Below the pieces are notes generated by a model. It had not been told where the DNA came from, did no database searches, and was given only the letters and a program-made list of their open reading frames with translations. A DNA stretch of 64,000 nucleotides from Euryarchaeota archaeon UBA62 (GTDB lineage: Archaea > Thermoplasmatota > Poseidoniia > Poseidoniales > Thalassarchaeaceae): positions 1 to 64,000 of the forward strand of contig DAPJ01000021.1 of the NCBI GenBank assembly GCA_002502095.1, given 5' to 3'. A program made the translations under genes and the position numbers. Within the stretch, counting starts at the first letter, position 1. Each line of letters begins with the position of its first letter. Of this stretch, positions 45,001 to 52,219 are shown piece after piece.

Positions 45001-45601
45001 AATAGCTAGATGACCAGTAGTCCCCGACAGTAAGGGGGAAGTCATATCCCTCTGTAGGCGGGGAGTATGTCTGAGTAATAGTCAATTCTGCTACATCGAT
45101 GTCTATCGTCCACCAGAAAATTCTGTATCCAAAGTCTATGTCTATTGTCGCTTCCTGTTCGATAACGGCCAAGTCGGATGCACGAACTAACTCCAGAGTC
45201 TGCATCTCTATGTCTAAATCACCAGTATTTCCATCTAGATCCACATTCTGGGCGTCATAGGTGCCGATAGATACCGCCTCATAAACCAGCGTTGAACGGT
45301 TATCAACGATCATTGTGTAGGTATCCGTGACTGTCCTATCTAGCGTACCAGTCAGGAATTGTACATTTGTGGATACGCCCGAAGAGCTAACGAATTCCCC
45401 AACATCAAGATAGCCGTCATATACCCACCTATCTCCAACCTGCCAAGTTGGAACATCTGTAATCGCAATGTTTCTACCTACCGATTCTAGCTTCAAACTG
45501 TCTTCATCCATACTCTCCATTTCATCGGAATAGAACATCAATACGCTTTGTGAAGAGAGAAGAATAACTACCATAAGTGCTGACGCGAGTGACTTACTCA
45601 T
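42065..45601 (-). CDS. Large secreted surface protein with CARDB and PKD-like repeats, C-terminal anchor
   Basis: The 1178-residue protein has an N-terminal signal (ALMVVILLSSQSVLMF). About 400 residues of unassigned beta structure follow, then a CARDB-like domain (about 405-510) and a series of at least four PKD-like repeats with phrases such as YDEDGGDLSC, TWDDDGTYDVQLSVTDD and VVDNDGAST. One membrane segment near residue 1045 leads into a long Glu/Asp-rich cytoplasmic tail of about 110 residues. Such repeats act in surface adhesion or binding; no catalytic motif is seen. The acidic inner tail is unusual and could bind a cytoplasmic partner. It lies between TBP and the SepF-like gene on the same strand. 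Confidence 0.8.
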   Translation of the reverse strand: MSKSLASALMVVILLSSQSVLMFYSDEMESMDEDSLKLESVGRNIAITDVPTWQVGDRWVYDGYLDVGEFVSSSGVSTNVQFLTGTLDRTVTDTYTMIVDNRSTLVYEAVSIGTYDAQNVDLDGNTGDLDIEMQTLELVRASDLAVIEQEATIDIDFGYRIFWWTIDIDVAELTITQTYSPPTEGYDFPLTVGDYWSSSYYQETDYQGSSDFVDIPDDSQSAESRSWQVMSRGAPGTSFASCQQSYNVTTFDSNGSADGYRWFCPAVRGDVSSSTDIIDGINAFHELETYQAGRSKQISIEFEYPLSPLDFDTSAWANVTQNGQPVSGQELEFRYGIDGDIRTVTTSANGSVNIAFNTGNSADDSTGGSEAGSHGVIAWIPSQKIVGASTITIDPNVSTIDLVALTEGVTVDRTRGQSTTTLASSTGFNAVPGDILKFYVPIQNRGLMTSPSTTMNVVSPDGSTQTVQVPSLDSLEQAVVEVNWTVRNSHPIGEITLSFQVDPDALISDDGDRTNNNGVFSLFIGRLPIVSLDMPTQSLTKSEVVLDGSVSYDEDGGDLSCMFTISMPEGNSVSSTEEDCIFEHTWDDDGTYDVQLSVTDDENDEVVIVQSIEILNRPPEISIGSEYEWTYVLSPLQFNVEERSDVDTQTPQAPMDILWDSTYPCDEGQVGVYCTVTPEVEGNYTIRVEAVDDDDDIGYSNKTIEVRNIAPTNPRAEIWMGGNRMIPDSRGVYMANEGDLLIFEGFADDSQNDLSTLFHIWNPDAENNPELTINYEGRKSTVEHTYHTSGLHLATLQVVDNDGASTESLIVPIEIQNIDPQITPLAPPLPAAEDSTVSISVSTIDTSGDMLTLRNCFDLDPMTDSDDSGGSSDDCDLESNTLERSWPDATTAPTMIVFHVTDDDGSTAMIEIPIDIRNVNPDPRASPSTFSPVEGDVVFFSANGTTDSSYDMENLLYNWDMDTSVDSDGDGNAANDIDIQGKWIEWTFTGSGSRTVSMTAVDEGPGSSITLTVIISEAPFSLGDFMASYGLIIVIMLIVSIVGVVFVIRNRQSNVQPLDPQVDQTSRLKKVSVDDAFDDPEYDPFDDRSRKEGPKAGLNDSSEDLSETQTEEEIESISQETVIPDDVSRILLDEEESEAEGALEEDDEEDSQEEVSESVAMSLEEALDDEDIEALFEE

Positions 45602-45649
45602 ACATCTCCTATGGAGATGCTACAAATCAATGTGACTGTAAGGTCTTGA

Positions 45650-46378
45650 TTACATAGCCCTGTAATCAGGAAGGTCTGCTAACTCATCCTGAATGAACTG
45701 AACAGCCTCTAGAATCTGATCTTTTGCCCTTGCTCCGGTTATGACCATCTTGCCACTTCCGAAAATCAGACAAACTACCTTGGGATAATCTAACCTGTAA
45801 ATTAGACCCGGGAACTGCTCTGGCTCATACTCTACCTTGTCAAAAGGAAGATGGAAAGTTAGGTTGTTGAGATTCAGTCTTCTAGGGAGTGCAGCTAAGG
45901 GCTCTCCTTGCTTGATTCCCCTGATTCTCGAGTCCTCATTCTCAACTTCCTCGTCAGTAGCAGCTCTGATTCCACCAGCATCATCGATAACCTTGGTGTT
46001 GATATCATCCATCTTAGCGACTCCAGTGTAATCTTCAGGGAAGAAGAGAGAATAAGTCGCAACCATGTTCTGAACCTCAATATCCACATCGGCAACATCC
46101 CATGTTGAGATTCCCGCAGCGCGAAGATCGCCAATCATCCTCTCGATTCCTGTTTCAATATTCTGCTGATTCTTACCGCCAGTGCACACTGCTCTGCCAG
46201 ATCTGAACATGAGTATAGCCAGTTTGGGATCTACAACACGGTAGACAACTCCTGGGAATTGTTCAGGCTCGTATTCACAATTCAACTGAATTGCTATATC
46301 CGGGAGATCAAGCTCCTCGGCAACTCTTGTCGACGCTACAACATTCACTACGGTTAGGCGTTCTTCATCGCTTAGCAT
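45650..46378 (-). CDS. tbp: TATA-binding protein with an insertion in repeat 2
   Basis: TBP nucleates transcription by bending promoter DNA. Repeat 1 is standard (VNVVASTRVAEELDLPDIA, EYEPEQFPGVVYR, GRAVCTGGK). Repeat 2 begins at residue 101 (VQNMVAT) and resumes with LNLNNLTFHLPF...EYEPEQFPGLIYR at about 168. In between are about 50-55 extra residues, roughly 113-167, rich in Asp/Glu and ending in basic residues. At 242 residues it is about 60 longer than a typical archaeal TBP. A TATA box 26 bases upstream suggests a leaderless transcript. Confidence 0.95.
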   Translation of the reverse strand: MLSDEERLTVVNVVASTRVAEELDLPDIAIQLNCEYEPEQFPGVVYRVVDPKLAILMFRSGRAVCTGGKNQQNIETGIERMIGDLRAAGISTWDVADVDIEVQNMVATYSLFFPEDYTGVAKMDDINTKVIDDAGGIRAATDEEVENEDSRIRGIKQGEPLAALPRRLNLNNLTFHLPFDKVEYEPEQFPGLIYRLDYPKVVCLIFGSGKMVITGARAKDQILEAVQFIQDELADLPDYRAM

Positions 46379-46399
46379 GGGTCCCGCACTTATATTCTA

Positions 46400-46409
46400 C
46401 TTATAAAAG
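46400..46409 (-). promoter_or_regulatory. TATA box of the TBP gene
   Basis: On the minus strand CTTTTATAAG is centred about 26 bases before the ATG at 46378. In archaea this spacing puts the transcript start at the start codon itself, so the mRNA is probably leaderless. Confidence 0.55.
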
Positions 46410-46443
46410 ATATCAGTCATTATCAGTAAGAAATGTCCTGTAT

Positions 46444-47424
46444 TCAATTTTCTTCTGCCACAATCCTGGCTCCACCTGAACCAAACTTCGATACCAGAGG
46501 TCTGCCCCCAGCAATTTCAATACATTCAGCTACTCTCTGGGGATTTCTAGTCAGTGAGACCATACATCCGCCTCCACCAGCTCCTGTCAGTTTCGCTCCC
46601 AGAGAGTGACTTTCTGTGGCTGAAATAAGATTTTCAAGCTCTGGACTACTTACCCCAATTTTACGTAATCTTTCCTGACACTCATTCATGGCCCGACCAA
46701 CTTCTTCCATATTTCCCGATGAAAGCTCTCTCAGGCCAGAATAAGTAATCTCCCCAATAGCTTCTATTTCCTTCATCTTTAGTGGGTCGGACTTGAGTAA
46801 TTCAGACACCCCTGCTACCATATCCCCAGTAGGAGAACCTATGCCAGTGAATCCTAATACTAGCCACACATCTTCTATTTCTGGCATCTCAACCTTGCTA
46901 ATTGACCAATTTCTGCTACCTTCGGGAGTTTCTAGGGTCGCATCAAAGATATGCTTCGTTCCAGCGGGGGAGCTCCCTGAAACTACAACGCATCCTCCGA
47001 GAGCGCTTGTTGCCGTATCAGTAGGGCTGGCTCTGCCTTTCTGGGCATTGGCCTCAGCTGAGTGCCCCATCCTAGCTAGTGAAATCAAGTCAAGTGTAGA
47101 TTCTGGATCTACCAATTCTTGCAAGGCCGCACCCATAGCATTAGACAGTGCCGCCGATGAACCAAGTCCAGCCGCCGAATATAGACTACTCTTGATATCT
47201 ATTTCTAGAGGGGGGCCGGAGTACTGGAAGATATCATTTAGTATATGAGAGATATGAGGGTGCTTTGAAGCTTCAAATGGCATTCCTTCTAAGCTCCACC
47301 TGTTTGACTCAGATATTGAAACCTCTACGCCAGCTTCTATTGAAACAGCAACTGCAGGTTGCCCATATACCACTGCATGCTCTCCAAACAAGATACATTT
47401 GCCCGGTGCGAACGCTCTTGCCAC
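46444..47424 (-). CDS. mvk: Mevalonate kinase
   Basis: The 326-residue GHMP kinase phosphorylates mevalonate in archaeal lipid synthesis. Visible motifs are the start FAPGKCILFGEHAVVYG, the ATP loop AAGLGSSAALSNAMGAAL and the C-terminal glycine motif KLTGAGGGGCMVSL. Length is typical. GTG 47424 is the start. It is divergent from the HdrD-like gene across a 144-base gap. Its product feeds the later step catalysed by the aconitase-X type enzyme seen at the window end. Confidence 0.95.
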   Translation of the reverse strand: MARAFAPGKCILFGEHAVVYGQPAVAVSIEAGVEVSISESNRWSLEGMPFEASKHPHISHILNDIFQYSGPPLEIDIKSSLYSAAGLGSSAALSNAMGAALQELVDPESTLDLISLARMGHSAEANAQKGRASPTDTATSALGGCVVVSGSSPAGTKHIFDATLETPEGSRNWSISKVEMPEIEDVWLVLGFTGIGSPTGDMVAGVSELLKSDPLKMKEIEAIGEITYSGLRELSSGNMEEVGRAMNECQERLRKIGVSSPELENLISATESHSLGAKLTGAGGGGCMVSLTRNPQRVAECIEIAGGRPLVSKFGSGGARIVAEEN

Positions 47425-47568
47425 GTCCCTCGCCCGTAGTCAAGGGAAATGAGCATTGGCATAGATCAATAGCATCGGTTCCTTCAAGTCCAACTACTGT
47501 TTGGGAGGGGTACTAGTAAGCACAGAGGGGATAATCTGGAACATCCATTACTTCAGTCATACGGGCCT

Positions 47569-49578
47569 TTGGAAGGTTGGCATATTCTGTTAGTCATCGG
47601 ATTCATATCAATTGGATTCTTCACTTATCAAGTTCAGAAGGCTACTAGATTGGTAATGCTCGGGTCTTCCGATGACAGGTTTGATTCATGGAGCACCAGG
47701 ATCAGTGAATTCATCTCTGGATGGTTATTCCAGAAGAAAGTCCTCAGAGATAAGGTCGCAGGAACTATGCATGTTCTGATGTTCTGGGGTTTCCTAATGT
47801 TAGCATCGGACATGCTGGACTTAGCTACTGCTAATGCATTTTCTGGAAAGGTACTGCCAGCAATTTTAGTCGGGCCTTGGAATGGAATGGTGGAGTTGGG
47901 ATACTTCATGGCTCTTGTCGGTTGCGTCAGTGCTCTAACCCGCAGGGTTGTATTCACTCCTGAGAAGCTGAAGGGAAAATCTCAGCTTGAGGGAAACGTC
48001 ATTCTACTGCTTATTTTCACCATCACTACTACTTCTTTCATAGTGGAGTCAGCTGAGTCACCCAGTTCTTTTTGGGAGCCACTCGGGTACTGGTTCTCGG
48101 AACAAGGACTTTCGGAGCAAACCGTAATCCTGTCATACTGGGCCCACATGCTGGCAATCTCTGTTTTCCTGTTCTTGATTCCTTTGTCTAAGCACATGCA
48201 CTTAGTCATGGCCGTCCCAAATGTCTTCTTCCACGATGCTGGTCCCATGGCTAGGATGAGGCCATTAGCAACTGGAGATGACGGTAAGGCAGTACCCCTG
48301 GAAGATTTAGATATTGACTCATTCGGAGTCAGCACTTACAATCAGTACTCTTGGAGACAACTCATTGATGGTTGGTCATGTACCTCCTGTGCTAGATGCC
48401 AAGACGTATGCCCCGCCTATGCTTCTGGCAAGGGATTGAATCCAATGCAAGTTATCCATGATGTAAGGAACTACGCAAATGATCACGCTCCGATTCTTCT
48501 GTCCGGGGGCCAACCAGATGAAACAATGCTCGAGAGGATTACAGAGGAGGCAGTTTGGGCATGTACTACATGCAACGCTTGCGTTGATGTTTGTCCCCTG
48601 TACATTGAGCATGTTCCAAAGCTAACCGATCTAAGAAGGAACGCAATGATGGAGACTATGGAGTATCCAGAGGTCCTTAATACGGCAATGGGAAATATAG
48701 AGTCAGCATCTAATCCATACGGATTTGGGGCGCATGAGAGGGCTGACTGGGCTTCAGATCTAGGAGTTAAGGTAGGAGAGCCAGCCGAGTATATTTACTT
48801 CGTAGGATGTGCAGCTAGTTTTGATGAGAGGAACCAGAAGGTGGCTAGATCTACCATCTCTCTACTCAAGGAGGCTGGGTTGGACGTAGGAATCTTGGGA
48901 ATGCAAGAAGGATGCTCTGGAGACCCTGCCAGAAGGGCAGGAAACGAATACCTTTTCCAGATGCTAGCCGAGACAAATATGTCTACATTCCAAGAGCTTG
49001 GAGTCAAGAGGATTGTTGCATCTTGCCCACATTGTTTCCACACTCTAGGGAAAGAATACGGAGATTTTGGAGGAGAAGACTTGGAGGTATTTCACCATTC
49101 TGAGATAATCGCCAAGCTTCAGCAAGAAGGAAAACTTCCAGAGGCAGAAAAGAATGGGCGCAGTATCACATTCCATGATCCCTGTTACCTAGGAAGGATT
49201 GGGGATATCGTGGACGCTCCTCGATCAGTAATAGGGGGCGTTGACGCCGAGCCCGAGAGGCACGGTAAGGACTCATTCTGTTGCGGTGCAGGTGGTGCTC
49301 AGATGTGGATGGAAGAAGATGCCGACAAGAGAGTTAACGAGATTAGGGCGGCAGAACTTGCTGAGACAGGATGTGACACTGTAGCAGTTGGTTGCCCCTT
49401 CTGTTCAGTCATGGTCAAGGATGGTTTGGATGCAGTAGGTTCTGATATGGAAGTTCTCGATGTTGCAGAGCTACTATGGGAGCAGATCGTTGCACGTGAT
49501 CTGGAGATACATGACAAGTCTAAAAATAGGACTGGAAAGGCAAGAATATGGGACTCATCAATTTCCGATCTGGTATGA
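47569..49578 (+). CDS. HdrD-like membrane iron-sulfur oxidoreductase with CCG domains
   Basis: Residues about 1-225 hold five or six membrane segments of the NarI-like type with conserved histidines (KHMHLV). Two [4Fe-4S] ferredoxin sites follow: CTSCARCQDVCP near residue 271 and CTTCNACVDVCP near 331. Two cysteine-rich CCG-type domains come next. The first is atypical (EGCSGDPARR, with Ser in place of a Cys), and the second is complete (SFCCGAGGAQMW). This architecture resembles Fe-S oxidoreductases thought to pass electrons from flavoproteins such as ETF to membrane quinones. The start is TTG 47569 and no in-frame ATG lies nearby. Confidence 0.87.
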   Translation: MEGWHILLVIGFISIGFFTYQVQKATRLVMLGSSDDRFDSWSTRISEFISGWLFQKKVLRDKVAGTMHVLMFWGFLMLASDMLDLATANAFSGKVLPAILVGPWNGMVELGYFMALVGCVSALTRRVVFTPEKLKGKSQLEGNVILLLIFTITTTSFIVESAESPSSFWEPLGYWFSEQGLSEQTVILSYWAHMLAISVFLFLIPLSKHMHLVMAVPNVFFHDAGPMARMRPLATGDDGKAVPLEDLDIDSFGVSTYNQYSWRQLIDGWSCTSCARCQDVCPAYASGKGLNPMQVIHDVRNYANDHAPILLSGGQPDETMLERITEEAVWACTTCNACVDVCPLYIEHVPKLTDLRRNAMMETMEYPEVLNTAMGNIESASNPYGFGAHERADWASDLGVKVGEPAEYIYFVGCAASFDERNQKVARSTISLLKEAGLDVGILGMQEGCSGDPARRAGNEYLFQMLAETNMSTFQELGVKRIVASCPHCFHTLGKEYGDFGGEDLEVFHHSEIIAKLQQEGKLPEAEKNGRSITFHDPCYLGRIGDIVDAPRSVIGGVDAEPERHGKDSFCCGAGGAQMWMEEDADKRVNEIRAAELAETGCDTVAVGCPFCSVMVKDGLDAVGSDMEVLDVAELLWEQIVARDLEIHDKSKNRTGKARIWDSSISDLV

Positions 49579-49643
49579 TTGATCGATTTTTATTCTGCCA
49601 CGTCCTCAGTGAGTGTCATAAGTAAAACCTCCAAGCCAGAACC

Positions 49644-50045
49644 ATGGAAGGCACCTTCACATTCATGGGAATGTCAGTCACTAATCTTGCAAAACTATTC
49701 GGAGGAATCTTGGTAGTATGGGGAATTATAGCTTATTTTACGCAGAGCTCAGATCCTCCCTCTATCACTGCAATGATTCCGGCATTCATGGGTCTTCCTT
49801 TACTGTCCTTGGGCCTACTAGCAGATTGGAATGAGTCCAATCTACACCACTATATGCACGCTGCCATGGTCTTCGCACTGCTAATGGTTCTCGGAGGTGC
49901 ACAGGGACTTCTGGATATCGATGGAAAATCTCAGCTGGCCATCGGCTCTCATCTAATCTTAGTTGTTCTAGGAATAACTTTCATGGTCGCCGGAATAATG
50001 TCATTCAGACACGCTCGGAAACTAAGAGAATCTTCAGGTGTTTGA
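49644..50045 (+). CDS. Small four-TM membrane protein
   Basis: A 133-residue protein with four membrane segments (about 12-30, 42-60, 72-90, 100-122) and a basic tail. It resembles the many small membrane proteins found beside respiratory genes, but no family was recognised. It starts 65 bases after the HdrD-like gene and its stop abuts the TTG start of the next gene. Confidence 0.65.
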   Translation: MEGTFTFMGMSVTNLAKLFGGILVVWGIIAYFTQSSDPPSITAMIPAFMGLPLLSLGLLADWNESNLHHYMHAAMVFALLMVLGGAQGLLDIDGKSQLAIGSHLILVVLGITFMVAGIMSFRHARKLRESSGV

Positions 50046-50735
50046 TTGCGTCCAGTCATTGGAATAACATGCTTCATGCGAGACACAGTTTATGGAAACT
50101 GGAGCAGGCATGCAGCAATTCTTCCTTCAGCTTATGTTTCAGCAGTAGAGAGGGCAGGAGGAATTCCGATGATAATCCCTCCAGCTGGGGATATGACAGT
50201 CTTGTTGGGGGCTATTGATGGCCTCATTATCTCAGGCGGCCCCGATGTTTCTCCTGAGCAGTACGGACAAAAACCAGAGCCAATGACAGTAGAGTTTTAT
50301 CCCAATCAAGACGAAACTGAGATCAGCCTAATTTCCGAAGCACTGGAAAGAGATTTGCCCTTACTGGGGGTCTGCAGGGGAATGCAGATTCTTAGTGTAG
50401 CTCATGGCGGGTCTCTTCATCAGCATCTGGATAATACGCCCGGCCATGAGGGTCACGGAGGCTATGATGGGATCTCGACAGAACATTCCGTAATCGTCGA
50501 AGAGAACTCCCTACTTTGCAGTTTGATGGGTACGTCCTTCTCAGTTAACTCAACACATCACCAAGGGGTATCGGATCCCGGATCACTCTCAATATCAGCA
50601 ATAGCTGGGCACGATGGTTTGATTGAAGCAGTCGAGAGAAGGGATAAGAAATTCTGCTTAGGCGTTCAATGGCATCCCGAGCGTTATGGGCATGACTTAC
50701 TCTTCGCCGCACTCGTAGAAGCTGCGAGAAGTTGA
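50046..50735 (+). CDS. Peptidase C26 / gamma-glutamyl hydrolase-type amidotransferase (PuuD-like)
   Basis: The 229-residue protein has the class I amidotransferase fold of the C26 group: PVIGITC start, GGPDVSPEQYG, the nucleophile in LGVCRGMQIL and the His/Glu pair in QWHPERYGHD. The family cleaves gamma-glutamyl bonds, for example gamma-glutamyl-GABA. TTG 50046 follows the preceding stop directly and matches the family N terminus. Its TGA overlaps the CysRS ATG by one base (TGATG). Confidence 0.88.
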   Translation: MRPVIGITCFMRDTVYGNWSRHAAILPSAYVSAVERAGGIPMIIPPAGDMTVLLGAIDGLIISGGPDVSPEQYGQKPEPMTVEFYPNQDETEISLISEALERDLPLLGVCRGMQILSVAHGGSLHQHLDNTPGHEGHGGYDGISTEHSVIVEENSLLCSLMGTSFSVNSTHHQGVSDPGSLSISAIAGHDGLIEAVERRDKKFCLGVQWHPERYGHDLLFAALVEAARS

Positions 50736-52204
50736 TGATGGCAACCCCTCTAGAAGGCACTATGACGCTCAGGGTTTACGACACGCGATCGCGTTCAAAG
50801 CGTGTTTTCAAGCCCCTGGTTGAGGGCCAAGTAGGAATATATGCATGTGGCATAACCCCCTATTCCCCTAGCCACATAGGGCATGCTAGACAGGCCATAG
50901 CATTCGATATAATTGTCAGATGGCTCCGAAAGAGTGGATTCAAAGTCAATTACATCTCAAATTTCACAGATATCGATGACAAGATAATCTCTGTTTCTCT
51001 TGAGGAGGGCGTTAACTTTCTTGAAGTGGCTAACAGGAATATAGATGATTATTTCACCGTAATGGATGCTCTCAATGTGTTAAGGGCTGACGCATATCCT
51101 AGAGTTACTGAAACCATTCCAGAAATAATTGAGATGATTCAAGATTTGATTGATAAGAAACACGCTTATGAGGCAGAGGATGGCGTTTATTTCGAGATAG
51201 ACACAGCTCCGGAAAAATACGGCCAGCTAACCGGACAGACATTGGACATGGTTAGGAAAGGAGCCGGGGGCAGGGTCGACAATACTGGTTCAGGAAAGAG
51301 GGATCATAGAGACTTCGCACTTTGGAAATTAGCTAAGGAAGGAGAGCCCAATTGGGAGAGTCCGTGGGGAAATGGAAGACCAGGATGGCATATTGAATGT
51401 TCAGCAATGTCACTTAAGCACCTAGGGGAGAAATTCGATATCCATGGAGGGGGTTCAGATCTGGTATTCCCTCATCACGAGGCAGAGATTTTCCAGTCTG
51501 AATGTTGTCTGGGTCATGATCCAGTAGTCCAGTATTGGCTACATAATGGAATGATAAATATCGATGGAGAGAAGATGAGTAAATCTGTTGGTAATTTCTG
51601 GACAGTCAGTGACGCATTAGAGAAAATCGAACCTCTTGTACTCAGATATGCTCTGATTAATGCGCCATACAGACAGCCTGTAGATTTCAATTCCGTCATG
51701 ATCGATGACTCAATCTCTCATCATGGTAGGTTGCTAAGCTCATATTCGGAAGCCCTATACTACTCTGAAGGAATCAGGAATGACTACTCAGGAATTGAAC
51801 ATCTCGACGAAGCCACTCGTAGAATCAGGGCCGGTATGGATGACGACTTCAATACCCGTATTGCTCTGGTAGAGATTCAGTCTGTAGTGAAATCACTTAC
51901 ATCGTTAATTGACTCAGACGAGAACGATACTCATCTGATGTCAGCCTATGTGCAGTGGCTAGAGGAATTTGCGGGAGAAGTTCTGGGAATTCTGCCAACT
52001 CCAAGTGTAGCGATTTCTCTACATGAGGAAAAAATCTCGAGGAGATCCGAAATATCATCAAAAGTAGAATCATTACTAGAGATGAGGGAATCTGCGAGGG
52101 CTTCAAAAAATTGGCCAGAGTCAGATAGGATAAGGGATGAGCTTACTGAAATGGGAGTAGTAGTTGAGGATAGCCCAGATGGCACAAAATGGAGAATAAG
52201 CTAG
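50735..52204 (+). CDS. cysS: Cysteinyl-tRNA synthetase
   Basis: The class I synthetase has the zinc-binding YACGITPY, the HIGH motif PSHIGHAR, HIECSAM, HHEAEI and the KMSKS loop GEKMSKSVGNF. Its length is typical. ATG 50735 overlaps the preceding stop; ATG 50738 or 50762 (MTLRVYDT) are alternatives, the last aligning best with many homologues. Many archaea charge tRNA-Cys this way, while some methanogens use SepRS instead. Confidence 0.96.
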   Translation: MMATPLEGTMTLRVYDTRSRSKRVFKPLVEGQVGIYACGITPYSPSHIGHARQAIAFDIIVRWLRKSGFKVNYISNFTDIDDKIISVSLEEGVNFLEVANRNIDDYFTVMDALNVLRADAYPRVTETIPEIIEMIQDLIDKKHAYEAEDGVYFEIDTAPEKYGQLTGQTLDMVRKGAGGRVDNTGSGKRDHRDFALWKLAKEGEPNWESPWGNGRPGWHIECSAMSLKHLGEKFDIHGGGSDLVFPHHEAEIFQSECCLGHDPVVQYWLHNGMINIDGEKMSKSVGNFWTVSDALEKIEPLVLRYALINAPYRQPVDFNSVMIDDSISHHGRLLSSYSEALYYSEGIRNDYSGIEHLDEATRRIRAGMDDDFNTRIALVEIQSVVKSLTSLIDSDENDTHLMSAYVQWLEEFAGEVLGILPTPSVAISLHEEKISRRSEISSKVESLLEMRESARASKNWPESDRIRDELTEMGVVVEDSPDGTKWRIS

Positions 52205-52219
52205 TATAATTCTACCAAC

